Assembly: GCA_963576735.1 (NCBI GenBank)
Contig: OY755181.1
Span: forward strand, 3,534,001-3,598,000
Length of the DNA: 64,000 nucleotides
Source of the DNA: Bedellia somnulentella
Taxonomy: Eukaryota; Arthropoda; Insecta; Lepidoptera; Bedelliidae
Reading direction: 5' to 3'
The notes beneath the pieces were generated by a model. It had not been told where the DNA came from, made no database searches, and saw nothing but the letters and a program-made list of their open reading frames with translations. How positions within the stretch are numbered: position 1 is the stretch's first letter; the number at the start of each line of letters is the position of its first letter. This document shows positions 53,548 through 63,876 of the stretch, piece by piece. A program made the translations under genes and the position numbers.

Positions 53548-56500
53548 CTGAAGAAATATTTATAAATACGGACTGAACACTCATTTCAGTAAGCCCACAA
53601 GGCTATACAATAATACTAACCACACAATAAAAATAAAAATACTCACGACCGTAAATCCCAAAAAGGGGCAGCCAGAGCTTTAGAGCTAGAATATCCTTGA
53701 TAGAGGACAAGCTGGTAGAAATATAGTATCGTTGGTGACGGGTCTCCAACCGTATTTCCCAAAAACCACTTAAAAACCCCATATCGTTAGTCGTCTCTTA
53801 CGACACCCGTAGTTAGAAAGGAGTAGTGACATTCTAAGCCAGCACAACACTGCATAAAACAAAAAAAATAAATAAAATACAATACTTCTATGTTCGAAGG
53901 ATATCTCCTAGCCAGGTTTGAACTGCAATCTTTTTGTATCTAGAATGTTGTGTCTCTGATGCACAACGGGCGTTGCCTTTGCCAATAAATAACTATCACA
54001 TACCTACACCCACGACAATTAATTCAAAAAATTCGTCATAGTTTACAAACCAATAATTGAGAGGGAAAAGATGGAAAATTAAATAACTATATTTTCCATC
54101 ACCGTTCAGAATATCTACTTGATCACATGAAATACCTTATACTAATACTGGTCACAAAGATAAAGAGTGAATGTTAAAATCGCTTACCCATGTTTTATAA
54201 AATCTATTATCATTTGCCGCAGAAAAGTTCTAACTTCGCTATATTTGATCGAATCTTCACCAATATGCAATATGTCGTCTAAAAAAGCACTGCTGACTGC
54301 GCAGTGACTTGCACCAGTATCGAAGTGAGGTAAAGTTATTAAAGACTCAAGTAAGCCAATATGTTTGTATTGGTACAAAAAAATTTCGCTTCCTGCATTT
54401 TTTCTAATTGAAGCTGATCGGGACTGGGGATACGTAATCAATTTGTCTGACGCATAATCAACAAATTCATTAATTGACTCTTCATTCAATATATCTTTTT
54501 CACCAAAGTAATATTTCCTAACCTTTTTTGTTGTCTCATTGCGGTCTTCTTTATTTTTAAATATAAGGTCACTTGGCAAATATTCATAAAAGTTTTGGTT
54601 CATGTCAACAATCCATTCATAAAAATTCGGTAATCTTAAGATACCTTCTTTGTTTGAAAAAAACATTAACACTGGTACCTTTTTATTATCCTTCATCAAC
54701 ATATTAATTGGTGCGTCCTCAAGGACAGATTCGTCGCTTGCATTTTCAACGCAAGGAACAAACCCAAACGCTTCATCTTTATTATTGTGATATAAACCTT
54801 CAACGGAATACAGAGTTTTGATAGTTTGCGTTTTGTAGAAGAAATCAAGTTCTTCTTTTCTTTTTGAATACAAATTTAACTGAGCTGCAAATTTTACTGC
54901 AGTTTCTATAGGATTTTGTTGAATACTCCAATTTGATATACCAGCACCACTTCCCATGATAGCTTTATTGTATAGCCCATCTGCCTTAGGTAATAAAGTT
55001 AATAATTCGACAGCTGCAGCTCCTGCACTACAGCCTTCAATTGTAACATCGTTTGGATTACCACCAAAAGCTGCAATATTGTTCTGAACCCAATGAAGTA
55101 GTGCTAATATGTCTTTTAAACCAGCATTTCCAGGTGCAGCTTCTGTTCCTAAGCAAAGAAAGCCATGCACGCCTAAACGATAGTTGAATGAAAGAAATAT
55201 TATTTGCCCTTGTGTGACTAATTTCCCTGGTTTCATAGAATAACCATCACCAGTTTGATAAGCACCGCCATGAATAGATACAAGTACGGGCAAATCTGTT
55301 TTATTGGTTATAGGTACAAAAATATTCGCTACTAAACAATCTTCTGTCATATTTATATCAAAGTCCTCTGGTGCGAATAATGTTTTTTGGTAACATTGTA
55401 ATTTTTTAAACATTGCGTTAAATGGTTCAGTCCAGTTGGGTGCTGGTAATGGACCCTGGAAAAAAAATTTGTTAATAACGACACCGAATAAAAAAATATT
55501 AAATAATTTACTTAAAAAACCCTAGATTAAGTTTTACAAAATAAAAAAATAAACAGGTACACTACAGCAGTCACATAATTTTATTGCTCAAGCTTTTTTC
55601 AGATCCTTGATTCTTCATATGCTTGGTTGAACAGAACCTTAACTGAAATTCTTGTGACGCATGTGTACTTTCTTAATTGCATAAAAAAGTTTGGATTAAT
55701 AATATCCCTAATCCCGAAAAAGGGTAGCCCAAGCTTCAGAATTAAAATTCCTTCAGCCATTTGTGAAAATTAATTAGGAAAACAAAAGAACAGATAAAGT
55801 AAATTTAGACTAAGTGACGGGTCTCCCTTTTCATCACCGAACAATAACCTCATGCCGAAATTCCCTAAGTACCCAATACGACACATGTGGGAAAGCTATC
55901 GAAGCTGATTCAACAAACACACTATAACAAGACAATTTTTTAATATATACATACCTCTACATATACCCACGCTTTTAAATTATAGAAAGTGCTATTCTAA
56001 GCCGACACTACACATCAAACAAAATTATTAGTTAACAAATACCCCATTTTGTAATAAAAAAGAGGGTAACTAAAAATAACATATTCTGCATCGCACCGGG
56101 CGCCTTGTCTTTGTGTCGGTCGTTCCTTCATCTAGTTAAGAGCTAGACCTGTGTCTAATTAACAAAAGCACACGAATAAGTGCTGAATGGGTTGGGAGGA
56201 ACTTAATCTGTTCAGACAAAGCTCATCCATAAATTTTGATAGATTTTCCCTACAAGGTAAGTTTAATCGTTTAATCATCAATTATCATGTATCAGTTAAG
56301 TCTTGCATTAGTTACAGAAAAAAAGAAAAAAAAATAGTTGTCTAAAAGAACAATATGTTTTATAATAACTTACATACACCGAACCAAATATTTAAAACTT
56401 TGTACACGACAGACAGCAAATGATTAAAGCCAATTAAAACTTGCCGTTATTTAACGAATTATATGTTAAAAGAATTTAGTAAAAGTTTCTCGCGTTCTTA

Positions 56501-56736
56501 GAAATTAAATAAATTTTCTTAAAGTTTATATAGTTGTTTTATTGATTTACCTTGAACTTATCAGCTCCTTTCGGAGTCGTTGCATAAGGGATCCCATAGA
56601 ATGAGTAGTAACTTCCATCATTCGCTAAATGGCCGTGAACTAAACCTTGAGTAATTTCAATAGTTTTTATTGTAGAATCATCACAGTAAACGTTTGATAT
56701 AAACGTCAGAATAAAAAAATACGTAATTTTTTCCAT
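53394..56736 (-). CDS. Carboxylesterase C (alpha-esterase-like, secreted), three coding exons
   Basis: Coding join on the minus strand 56736-56551, 55455-54188, 53547-53394 gives 535 aa. An upstream in-frame ATG at 56790 exists, but the ATG at 56736 directly precedes a standard leader (MEKITYFFILTFISNVYC), so it is preferred. Exon 2 opens GPLPAPNWTEPF. Motifs: HGGAY, Ser205 in GCSAG, Glu332 in NKEG, His446 in GASHC. The residue after the His motif differs (CAVSS in place of CSEF or CAEA). Exon 3 starts with a phase-2 completed Gly and NPTRGDIPE and ends YLQPKSP. Introns are 1095 and 640 nt. Intron 2 holds an old SINE B copy. All parts are in frame, so it is judged functional. C is the most divergent of the three paralogues. 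Confidence 0.92.
53638..53855 (-). mobile_element. SINE B copy, diverged (minus)
   Basis: ATACTCACGACCGTAAATCC to CATTCTAAGCCAGCAC. It lies in intron 2 of esterase C. Confidence 0.72.
54188..55455 (-). CDS. Esterase C exon 2 (catalytic exon)
   Basis: The acceptor TTCCAG|GGT starts GPLPAPNWTEP. The exon ends CAT GG|GTAAGC (phase 2). It holds the full Ser-Glu-His triad. Confidence 0.92.
55700..56020 (-). mobile_element. Decayed SINE B remnants (minus), two pieces
   Basis: CCGAAAAAGGGTAGCCCAAG and GTGACGGGTCTCCC lie at 55715-55835. ATATACCCACGC and TGCTATTCTAAGCCGACACT lie at 55965-56015. Both are in intron 1 of esterase C. Confidence 0.5.
56551..56736 (-). CDS. Esterase C exon 1
   Basis: The 62 codons end PKGADKFK. 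The donor AAG|GTAAAT is phase 0. The leader has a plausible signal-peptidase site after VYC. Confidence 0.88.
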
Positions 56737-56856
56737 TTTCTTTAAGATCTCAACCACGACTAAGATGTACCTGCAGATGGAATCAAGCATATTGATATCA
56801 GATTAGTTATGCTATCTAGACATTTTAGTTCATGTGTAAGGTTGTCGTTTATTCAA

Positions 56857-56909
56857 GATAAGATGAAATTGATAATACAGAAATTCTAGGAATTGATAAA
56901 CCACGATAA
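56857..56909 (-). promoter_or_regulatory. GATAA cluster upstream of esterase C
   Basis: Four GATAA motifs (56857, 56871, 56895, 56905) lie 121-173 nt upstream of the start. This is the densest of the three clusters. Role inferred. Confidence 0.3.
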
Positions 56910-57052
56910 AGTTATTGAGTCTTATTTTTGGAAGTGCAAAAATGATCTCATACCATTTTATACCACATTGATAATTCTTTCATAAAAAAAAGTAACAGTC
57001 AAACAACTTGTAACGCTCAGAAATTATAAAATCACTTAACAACAAGAGACAA

Positions 57053-57165
57053 CCGTCATAGCTCAGTCGGTAGAACACGAGTCTCTCTTGGAGAGGCATG
57101 GGTTTAAATCCCAAGTCGGGGTTACAGCATGTGCCTTTTTTAAAAGTCATATATGGTTATTCTGG
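57053..57165 (+). mobile_element. tRNA-derived SINE head
   Basis: ACCGTCATAGCTCAGTCGGT has an A box and GGGTTTAAATCCCAAGTCGG a B box. CTTTTTTAAAAGTCATATAT resembles the start of the SINE A body, which is then lost. Confidence 0.6.
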
Positions 57166-57180
57166 CTCTTGGGTCTTTAC

Positions 57181-58029
57181 CAGTTCAGTAGCAGATCTTT
57201 ACGCTGACGTGTACCACTGCCCATAAAACTTTTCCACTTATCTTAGAACCTCCGGCTTGATACACGAAATGCTGTCCTATATACAGATTTCTTGCAAATA
57301 CATATTTACAATTAGCTCTTATTTTGAAAAGTTAAAGTTTTGATTCGTTCGGTCATAGCCTTAAATCGCGTTTACGATACTTTGAGAATTGCCCATTAAA
57401 CTGCTTATATTTTGCCAGGTTTCTGAAGAATACACGATTAAACTTCATCTTTCATCCGACCAGTTGAACAGATTTTACGATTTTTCAACTGAAATCATTC
57501 ATATCTACGCAATCTTCAATTAATTCAAAACAGTTTTGAAGCTTGAGTTGTAATGTCTCAGATCTTGAATTCAACAAATTAAGGAGTTTTTTGCCACCCC
57601 GCAGTGGCCGCATTTTATAGTTGCCAGTTTTGAAAAGGTCGTCGTTTGTGGCAGCTGAATCTCTTCCGGGGATTCTTAGCACCCTCTGGCCCACCGTTAC
57701 CATAACTGATGCTATAGCCAGGGATAATGGAGTCACGGAGGACTAAGAGCCGATTCGTCTTCTTAAAAACCATAAGGGGGGAACTCCCAAGAGCCAGATT
57801 AACCCGACACTATACCGGACGTCAGCCTGTACGAGATTAACATGGCTCCAAAATAGTTGAAGAGTCGTTTTTACAGAAGGGTGACGGCAGAGCTTTTGTA
57901 GGCGGGTGGAAAAACCGATACTCAAGGCCCTTCAAAAGTTATGAAATTTTTTTTTTCGCAAGGGAACCACGCCCAAGACGTTTTAAGAAGAGTGGTAATA
58001 CTTTTTTGAAGAATTAAAGGCGTATATCG
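57181..58029. other. Unidentified, possibly decayed LINE
   Basis: Minus-strand frames at 57485-57736 and 57743-57925 show fairly coding-like residues (VTVGQRVLRIPGRDSAATND) but no motif I can name. A decayed RT scrap follows. Confidence 0.35.
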
Positions 58030-58260
58030 TTTCTGAGCCATGTCTACAAACTGTTTTCAAGAGTCATTACGAATCGTCTTTCTTGGAGGTTAGACGACTT
58101 TCAGCCTCTCGAACGAGACTGTTCCGAAAAGACTTTAGTATCATAGTGCACATTCATACCCTACACCGGGTAATGTTTAGGGCTTCTAGACTTTAAAAAT
58201 GCCTTTGATTTGATGAAAAGAATTGCTACACTTGAATATTTGCAGAAATAAATATATGTT
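58030..58260 (+). pseudogene. Decayed reverse-transcriptase scrap
   Basis: Frame-shifted pieces LFSRVITNRLSWRLDDFQPL, then an IVHIHTLHRV-like block and DFKNAFDLM resemble the RT fingers and motif A. Several shifts and stops occur. Family unresolved. Confidence 0.5.
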
Positions 58261-58788
58261 TGTGAAAGACCGTGCAGGTGAGATTTTTTTTTTGTCTTAC
58301 AGTGTATAAGAAGCAAATAGTTACATTAAACCAAATACCATAAAACACAAAATGAAGAGTGGAGATAGAATGAAAAACTCGTTAATCGCGTGATTAATAT
58401 GTACAAGCATAGAGCTCGCGTCTGATGTAGGATCTCGACTGGCGAACGCTTGGCCGGCCACCGGCCAGCTGAGGATAGTTGACCTTGAGGAGCAATTGTA
58501 ATGCGCTAGCGTTGATCAATGGCGAAATAATATTTGTTCGCATTCTACGCTCTTCACCGGACTTTTGTCATTCATTTAAATTATTTGTAATATTTTTGTA
58601 TAGAAAAAATATTATTGTATTTTTAAATATAAATATATATGATACATCCACACACAGGGGCCATATCAACTACAGATACATCGGGGTGTTAAAGTGCTTG
58701 TATGAAAGCGTCACTATGTCGGACCGCCTCCAGGACCGAAACACGTATCCTATCCGATTGCAGCTCACTCCTCAGAGTTTAAAAGGGA

Positions 58789-58855
58789 TATGTCATTTCT
58801 TCGAGACTTTTCACTGCTGCATCGGTAGATGTCTTTAAGCTTTGGCACTGAAAAA
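58789..58855. repeat. 67-bp direct repeat, left copy
   Basis: TCGAGACTTTTCACTGCTGC and TCTTTAAGCTTTGGCACTGA recur at 59815-59881 with about two or three differences. The tRNA-like cluster and a SINE B tail lie between. Confidence 0.7.
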
Positions 58856-58918
58856 GACTCAGCATAAACATCAACGGCCACTAATAAATAAAGAACAAAT
58901 AAAGGAAAGAAAAATTTC

Positions 58919-58989
58919 GACACTGGCGGGAATCGAACCTGCGACCTCGGGTATACGCCCCGACGCTCTGCCAATTGAGCCACCGTGTC
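58919..58989 (-). other. tRNA-like unit (anticodon position GTA), minus
   Basis: Inverted relative to the three following units. B box GGTTCGATTCC is intact; the T stem has one mismatch. Confidence 0.55.
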
Positions 58990-59152
58990 AATGGCTGCCG
59001 AATTAGTAAAAATTCGGAGGTAGGAAACGCAAACACTACTTAAACGTGTAAAAGAAATAAAGGATAGAAGAATTTAAATCTTTTTGTTAATGAAAACCTC
59101 ATGTGGGGATTATTACTAATAAATAAAGAATTAACAAAGGAAAGCGATAAAG

Positions 59153-59224
59153 GACACGGTAGCTCAATTGGCAGAGCGTCGGGGCGTTTACCCGAGGTCG
59201 CGGGTTCGATCCCCGCCTGTGTCG
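59153..59224 (+). other. tRNA-like unit (anticodon position GTT)
   Basis: It has a perfect cloverleaf by eye: 7-bp acceptor, D stem GCTC/GAGC, anticodon stem TCGGG/CCCGA with loop GCGTTTA, T stem GCGGG/CCCGC. A box TAGCTCAATTGG and B box GGTTCGATCCC are intact, so Pol III transcription is possible. C33 argues against a translating tRNA. Confidence 0.6.
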
Positions 59225-59464
59225 AGATTTTTCTTTCCTTTATTAATTCTTTATTTATTAGTAATAATCCCCACATGAGGTTTTCATGAACAAAAAGATT
59301 TAAATTATGTGATAGTTAGGCGTTTTCAACATTTGCATTCTATCTGAAAAGGTAGATAAGTGGCCTTCCGAATTAGTAAAAAAATTCGGAGGTAGGAAAC
59401 GCAAACACTACTTAAACGTGTAAAAGAAATAAAGGATAGAAGAATTTCGCACTGGCAGCCAATT

Positions 59465-59536
59465 GACACGGTAGCTCAATTGGCAGAGCGTCGGGGCGTT
59501 TACCCGAGGTCGCGAGTTCGATCCCCGCCTGTGTCG
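59465..59536 (+). other. tRNA-like unit (anticodon position GTT)
   Basis: Nearly identical to the unit at 59153, with one T-stem change (GCGAG). Upstream lies the spacer CGCACTGGCAGCCAATT. Confidence 0.58.
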
Positions 59537-59602
59537 AGATTTTTCTTTCCTTTATTAATTCTTTATTTATTAGGACAGAAGAATTTCGCGCTGGCAGCCA
59601 TT

Positions 59603-59674
59603 GACACGGTGGCTGAATTGGCAGAGCGTCGGGGCGTATACCCGAGGTCGCGGGTTCGATTCCCGCTTGTGTCG
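59603..59674 (+). other. tRNA-like unit (anticodon position GTA)
   Basis: Same fold with loop GCGTATA and a D-arm change (GGCTGAATTGG). It is the last unit of the cluster. Confidence 0.58.
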
Positions 59675-59769
59675 AAATTTTTCTTTCCTTTATTTATTCT
59701 TTATTTATTAGTAATAATCCCCACATGAGGTTTTCATGCACAAAAAGATTTAAATCAACGGCCACTATT

Positions 59770-59881
59770 ATGTATATGGGAATATAGCCATGAGTATATG
59801 TATGTATGTGTGTATGTCATTTCTCCGAGACTTTTCACTGCTGCATCGGAAGATGTCTTTAAGCTTTGGCACTGAAAAAGT
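59770..59881 (+). repeat. SINE B tail plus right copy of the 67-bp repeat
   Basis: ATAGCCATGAGTATATGTAT and (TATG)n end a SINE B scrap. The duplicated segment begins right after it at 59815. Confidence 0.65.
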
Positions 59882-60311
59882 ATATATAATGTACTCTCTC
59901 CCGTCAAATTTGGAGACTCCACACTCAGAATTGTTGATCAATATATATACTATATATACCTGGGTCAAACCATTCGGTTAGGTAGAGCCGACTATGGGCA
60001 GCGTACGGGAAGCTGCGCCATATCTTATCTTCTAAAATTCCGCAGAGTGTAAAGAAAAGGGTCTTTAACCAATGTATGTGATGTAACGTGTTTTTCAGTT
60101 TTCTTAAATTATATATAGTCTGTATCAATTAGAAAAAATTACTTTGTAAACAATGAAACGTCAATGACCTTTTAGTATTTAAGTGTTGTTACCAATATTA
60201 TTGACGGCGACGTAAAAATCGAATACGCTACTAATTGTAAGTAAATTTTTCATCCATTTTTATAGTATACTTATAAAACAGACGTAAAATACAGAATGTG
60301 TCCCTTATCAT

Positions 60312-60380
60312 TACATACGTACATCCTAATATAATACTCAAGCCGTAAGTTCCCATGTAGGTAAGTAGAGACCATCATTA
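60312..60380 (-). mobile_element. RTE-like LINE 3' scrap
   Basis: ACATACGTACATCC, CTCAAGCCGTAAGTTCCCAT and GTAGAGACCATC resemble the minus-strand LINE end. Confidence 0.45.
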
Positions 60381-60905
60381 TTATTAGTACTGTATTTTAT
60401 CATAAATTTAGCTCCTCGAAACATAACAGTCCTAACTACTAAATACGTTATTTATGATTACAAGAAAAGCCTTGATAGCGTAAATTTTCATTTTTAATAA
60501 CAAACCTTATTTTGTTTGTAGGAGAAATAAACACGGGTGCATCCCATTAGTTACGAACTTAACTGTTGGGGCACTTTTGATTCTTCCGACTTTTATCTTA
60601 ACAGTTATATATAGAACTGTAGTATAGTTTTTGCCGCTATTTTACTTGTGGCATATTTTTTTACTTTAAGCGATTTCATTTTTGGTTTACTTGTTAATAT
60701 AAAACGTAATTGGTATAAATAGTATTTTTATTTTGATGTAAATGCACTTTTTATATAATTATTAGGGTATTCGACTACAAAAAACCAACATATGGTTAAA
60801 ATTTAATTAAAAAGTATGAAATAATAGTTATTGTATGGTTAGCACACAGTTTTGATTTTTTTGTTAGAAGAGATGACAGCAAACAATGTAACATTTATAT
60901 TCATA

Positions 60906-61789
60906 CTAGCGACCCGCCCCGGCTTCGCGCGGGTGCAATGCAAAATATACCTACTACAGAATGTCCTTATACACAACGTTCACAGCTTTTTTGTCATTAG
61001 CCAATACTCAAAGTCTTAATGGAAGAAATACCAAGAAATATGGTTTTAAGCTAATCCTATCTAACCTAATGTACTTACAATACTACTAATATAATAATAA
61101 TAATAAAAATTAAAAGATAATCAACAACAAAAGATACTTATTCTATTCAGTTTAATTAATTCTTCATATTTTCCTCGCTAGAGAGCTCCGATAAACGCGT
61201 GCGATCGCTGCAAACGCGCTATTTATAGGCACGCGCCGCCCGGCGCAAACAACTACGACCCTGCATTTTAAATTTGTAATATCTTCGGTAATATTCACTT
61301 AAATTACATGCTGTAAAAAGCATATTGATCTATAATAAATGCACAATTTATTTAAGGTACTTAATTGGATAAGAATTAATGCTGTATTGTTTAAAATCAC
61401 TTCGTAAATAACCATTTTTTAGTAAAGAATAAAAATGGTTATGCTGGGTTATCCCTGAGAGATAGACATATACCATCGCGGACTTTTTTGTTGAACTTTT
61501 TAAGGTGAACAATACTGTAGTACATTATTTTGGTCTATCTCGTAGGGTTCAGCCAGCGTTTGCAATATAAGCGCAAAAAAACGTGCTTATTTACGACATC
61601 ACATTAGAAACCTTTAAATTTATCAGTGTTTCTCTACTATATTATGCATTTATTATACATACAAACCTTTCTTAAGAATCACTCTATCTATTAAAAAAAA
61701 CCGCATCAAAATCCGTTGCGTAGTTTTAAAGATCTAAGCATACATACGGACATACAGCGAAAGCGACTTTGTTTTATACTATGTATTGA
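60906..61789 (-). mobile_element. Non-autonomous Helitron (minus)
   Basis: Read on the minus strand it starts TCAATACATAGTATAAAACA after an A. It ends with a hairpin CCCGCGCGAAGCCGGGGCGG then GTCGCTAG before a T. The 884 bp contain no coding frame. Confidence 0.75.
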
Positions 61790-62284
61790 TGATGAAAATT
61801 TAAAATGGGTTATTTTAGTAATTTAGGCAAGAAGAACTTAGGTATTAGTGCATAATTTAGGGTGTGTCACACTGACTCAAAGACAATGTCACCTTTTAAT
61901 ACTCTCATTGCATAGAATATTGCACATATCTCTCGTAAGAAAGATTATATTTCCAGTTGGTTAAAGTATTTGGAAAAACAGTTCAATTTAATGCACCAAC
62001 AAACATTCTGAAATGAACACATAAACCACAATTTCAACGTTGTCCCATTAGTTCTATGTAGTATCAGCAGCAATCGAACCCACCTACCTATATAATATTA
62101 TTTTTTCCATTACTTATTACTTATTTCTGTAGTCATTTTAAGGTAATTCCTTTGGCATATATTTAATCGGATAAACGTACTAGAAGCGGGTATAAATTAT
62201 TAGGTATCTTATTATTCAACTTACGTTTGTTTTTTTTATTACGAGATTCGGTTTGGGTAAGTTTTAATTTTTTACATTCCTACT
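61790..62284. other. Unannotated AT-rich
   Basis: Between two Helitron pieces. No gene. Confidence 0.45.
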
Positions 62285-62553
62285 TTTAACAATTAATAAA
62301 TCTCAGAAACAAACTTTTAAACACGTTGAAATCGATTTACGTCAAGATTGCTTTACATACAGCGATATATATATTTATCACGTTGTCAAGATCGGGTAGC
62401 GGAGAAAATCAGTATGTATTTCTGCCGCAAGAATATTAAACTATAAGTATCATTTACACAAAAGTATTTTAAAATATATTATTTTAAACAGTTCTTAATC
62501 GCGATCATAATAACAGAAATTGACGCGCACAAAGTCGCGGGCAACAGCTATTA
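62285..62553 (+). mobile_element. Decayed Helitron remnant with helicase scrap
   Basis: Coding remnants TINKSQKQTF-like, then VEIDLRQDCFTYSD, match the final helicase motifs. The 3' end CACAAAGTCGCGGGCAACAG then CTA is a Helitron-type end. The 5' end is not found. Confidence 0.6.
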
Positions 62554-63050
62554 TATATTACATATTATATATACTATATAAAATACAATACTTTATGGTG
62601 TTATAGATATTATTCACTGCGATGTATATATATATATTGAACCTTGTACATTAGGTTTGTTTACATTTTTATTGAATCTAATAGATATAGACGGTATATT
62701 ATTATATTTATACATTTATTTATATTATATTTATATATTTATTTTTAACTTTTTATTACTGAATCATCTGATATTATTTAATCCCGGCAACCCTAATCAG
62801 GATAATCTGGATGAAGATGATGCTGATCACTTCAAAATGGAAATCAATAAATTAAAACATTGGGAACACTCACTCTCAAAAACAAGGTGACGTAAATTAC
62901 TCAAGCTTTTGACGGAATGGTGAATGTGTCATAAAGTTAAAATTTTAATATCGAGATGTTAAAAAACAGGACTAGAGAAATACAAAAATTAAATTATACA
63001 GAGGAAAGCATTGAAAATAAAATAAATATAAAATAAAATAATAATATAAT

Positions 63051-63876
63051 TAGACCCCGTTATCTTTGTAGCATTTTGGTGGCAACTGATTTTAGTGATG
63101 GGGTAATTGATAGAACTGTGTCGATCACGATCGATCGAACTGTTTTGATTCGAACATTAACCATTTCGTGTTTTCGAACGAGAGGTCTTTTTTAGAAATA
63201 AAGAATATTAATAAAACACTTCATTACATAAAATAATTTAAATATAAATAAAACACACTGAAAATCTTTTCGATACAACAACTACACAAAAATAATACTA
63301 GTAGTAAAGCAAAAGTGACAAGAAAGCGTAAATTTAGTTAAAATTATATTTGTATATCTTACCAATCAACGCTTATAATTTCTTATTAGTAAAACGATCG
63401 ATCGAACTTGATTGATTGGTTTAATTATTTCTTTTTTATTCCGACCTTGATTATATGATCGACGTTACATCGATCGATCGATTATTTCTCAGCTCAATAC
63501 AATAGAAGCGAGAAAGCTAATGATCATATTGCATTTTATGCGCGCGTGAAAGAGATAGCCACCATTTTGTTACCTGCTTTGACCTATGATCAAATGATCG
63601 AATCAATTCGTAAAATACAGGCGAAATCAAACTCTACCGTCTATAGTTTAAGCACTAATACTGCTTGCTAATGTTACCATGACGTAATCTGCAACTCAAA
63701 CGTTTCGTTCGGTCGGTCATTTGATCGAAGCTTTTAAAAATGCAAGACTCGATCAATCGAGAATGGTTAGTGTTCGAATCAAAACAGTTCGATCGATCGC
63801 GATCGACACAGTTCTATCAATTACCCCATCACTAAAATCAGTTGCCACCAAAATGCTACAAAGATAACGGGGTCTA
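63051..63876. mobile_element. hAT-like MITE with long terminal inverted repeats
   Basis: The ends TAGACCCCGTTATC and GATAACGGGGTCTA are inverted and the match runs about 115 bp into each side with few differences. The flanks carry an 8-bp duplication AATATAAT (63043-63050 and 63877-63884). An 8-bp TSD with TA-starting TIRs fits the hAT superfamily. The 826 bp hold no ORF but many GATCGATC tracts. Confidence 0.85.

Larger units (their letters stand above)
58884..59753. mobile_element. tRNA-like multimer flanked by one TSD
   Basis: An 870-bp insertion between 14-bp duplications ATCAACGGCCACTA (58870-58883, 59754-59767). It holds one minus unit (58919-58989) and three plus units (59153-59224, 59465-59536, 59603-59674). 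The first two plus units are 312 bp apart; the third repeats after 138 bp. The ends have the same inverted layout as the 6.7- and 21.2-kb copies. Confidence 0.82.

Noticed and set aside
56737..56790. Upstream ATG for esterase C giving 18 more residues
   Set aside because: It would bury the signal peptide behind a charged stretch (ILKKMEK); the ATG at 56736 fits a secreted leader and matches its paralogues.
59153..59674. Functional tRNA genes (Tyr or Asn by anticodon triplet)
   Set aside because: C33, no intron typical of tRNA-Tyr, anticodon variation among copies, and retroposon-like TSDs around the clusters argue for a tRNA-derived mobile repeat.
58884..59753. CRISPR-like regular repeats
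   Set aside because: Repeat units are 72 nt tRNA-like in an animal genome with unequal spacing and mixed orientation.
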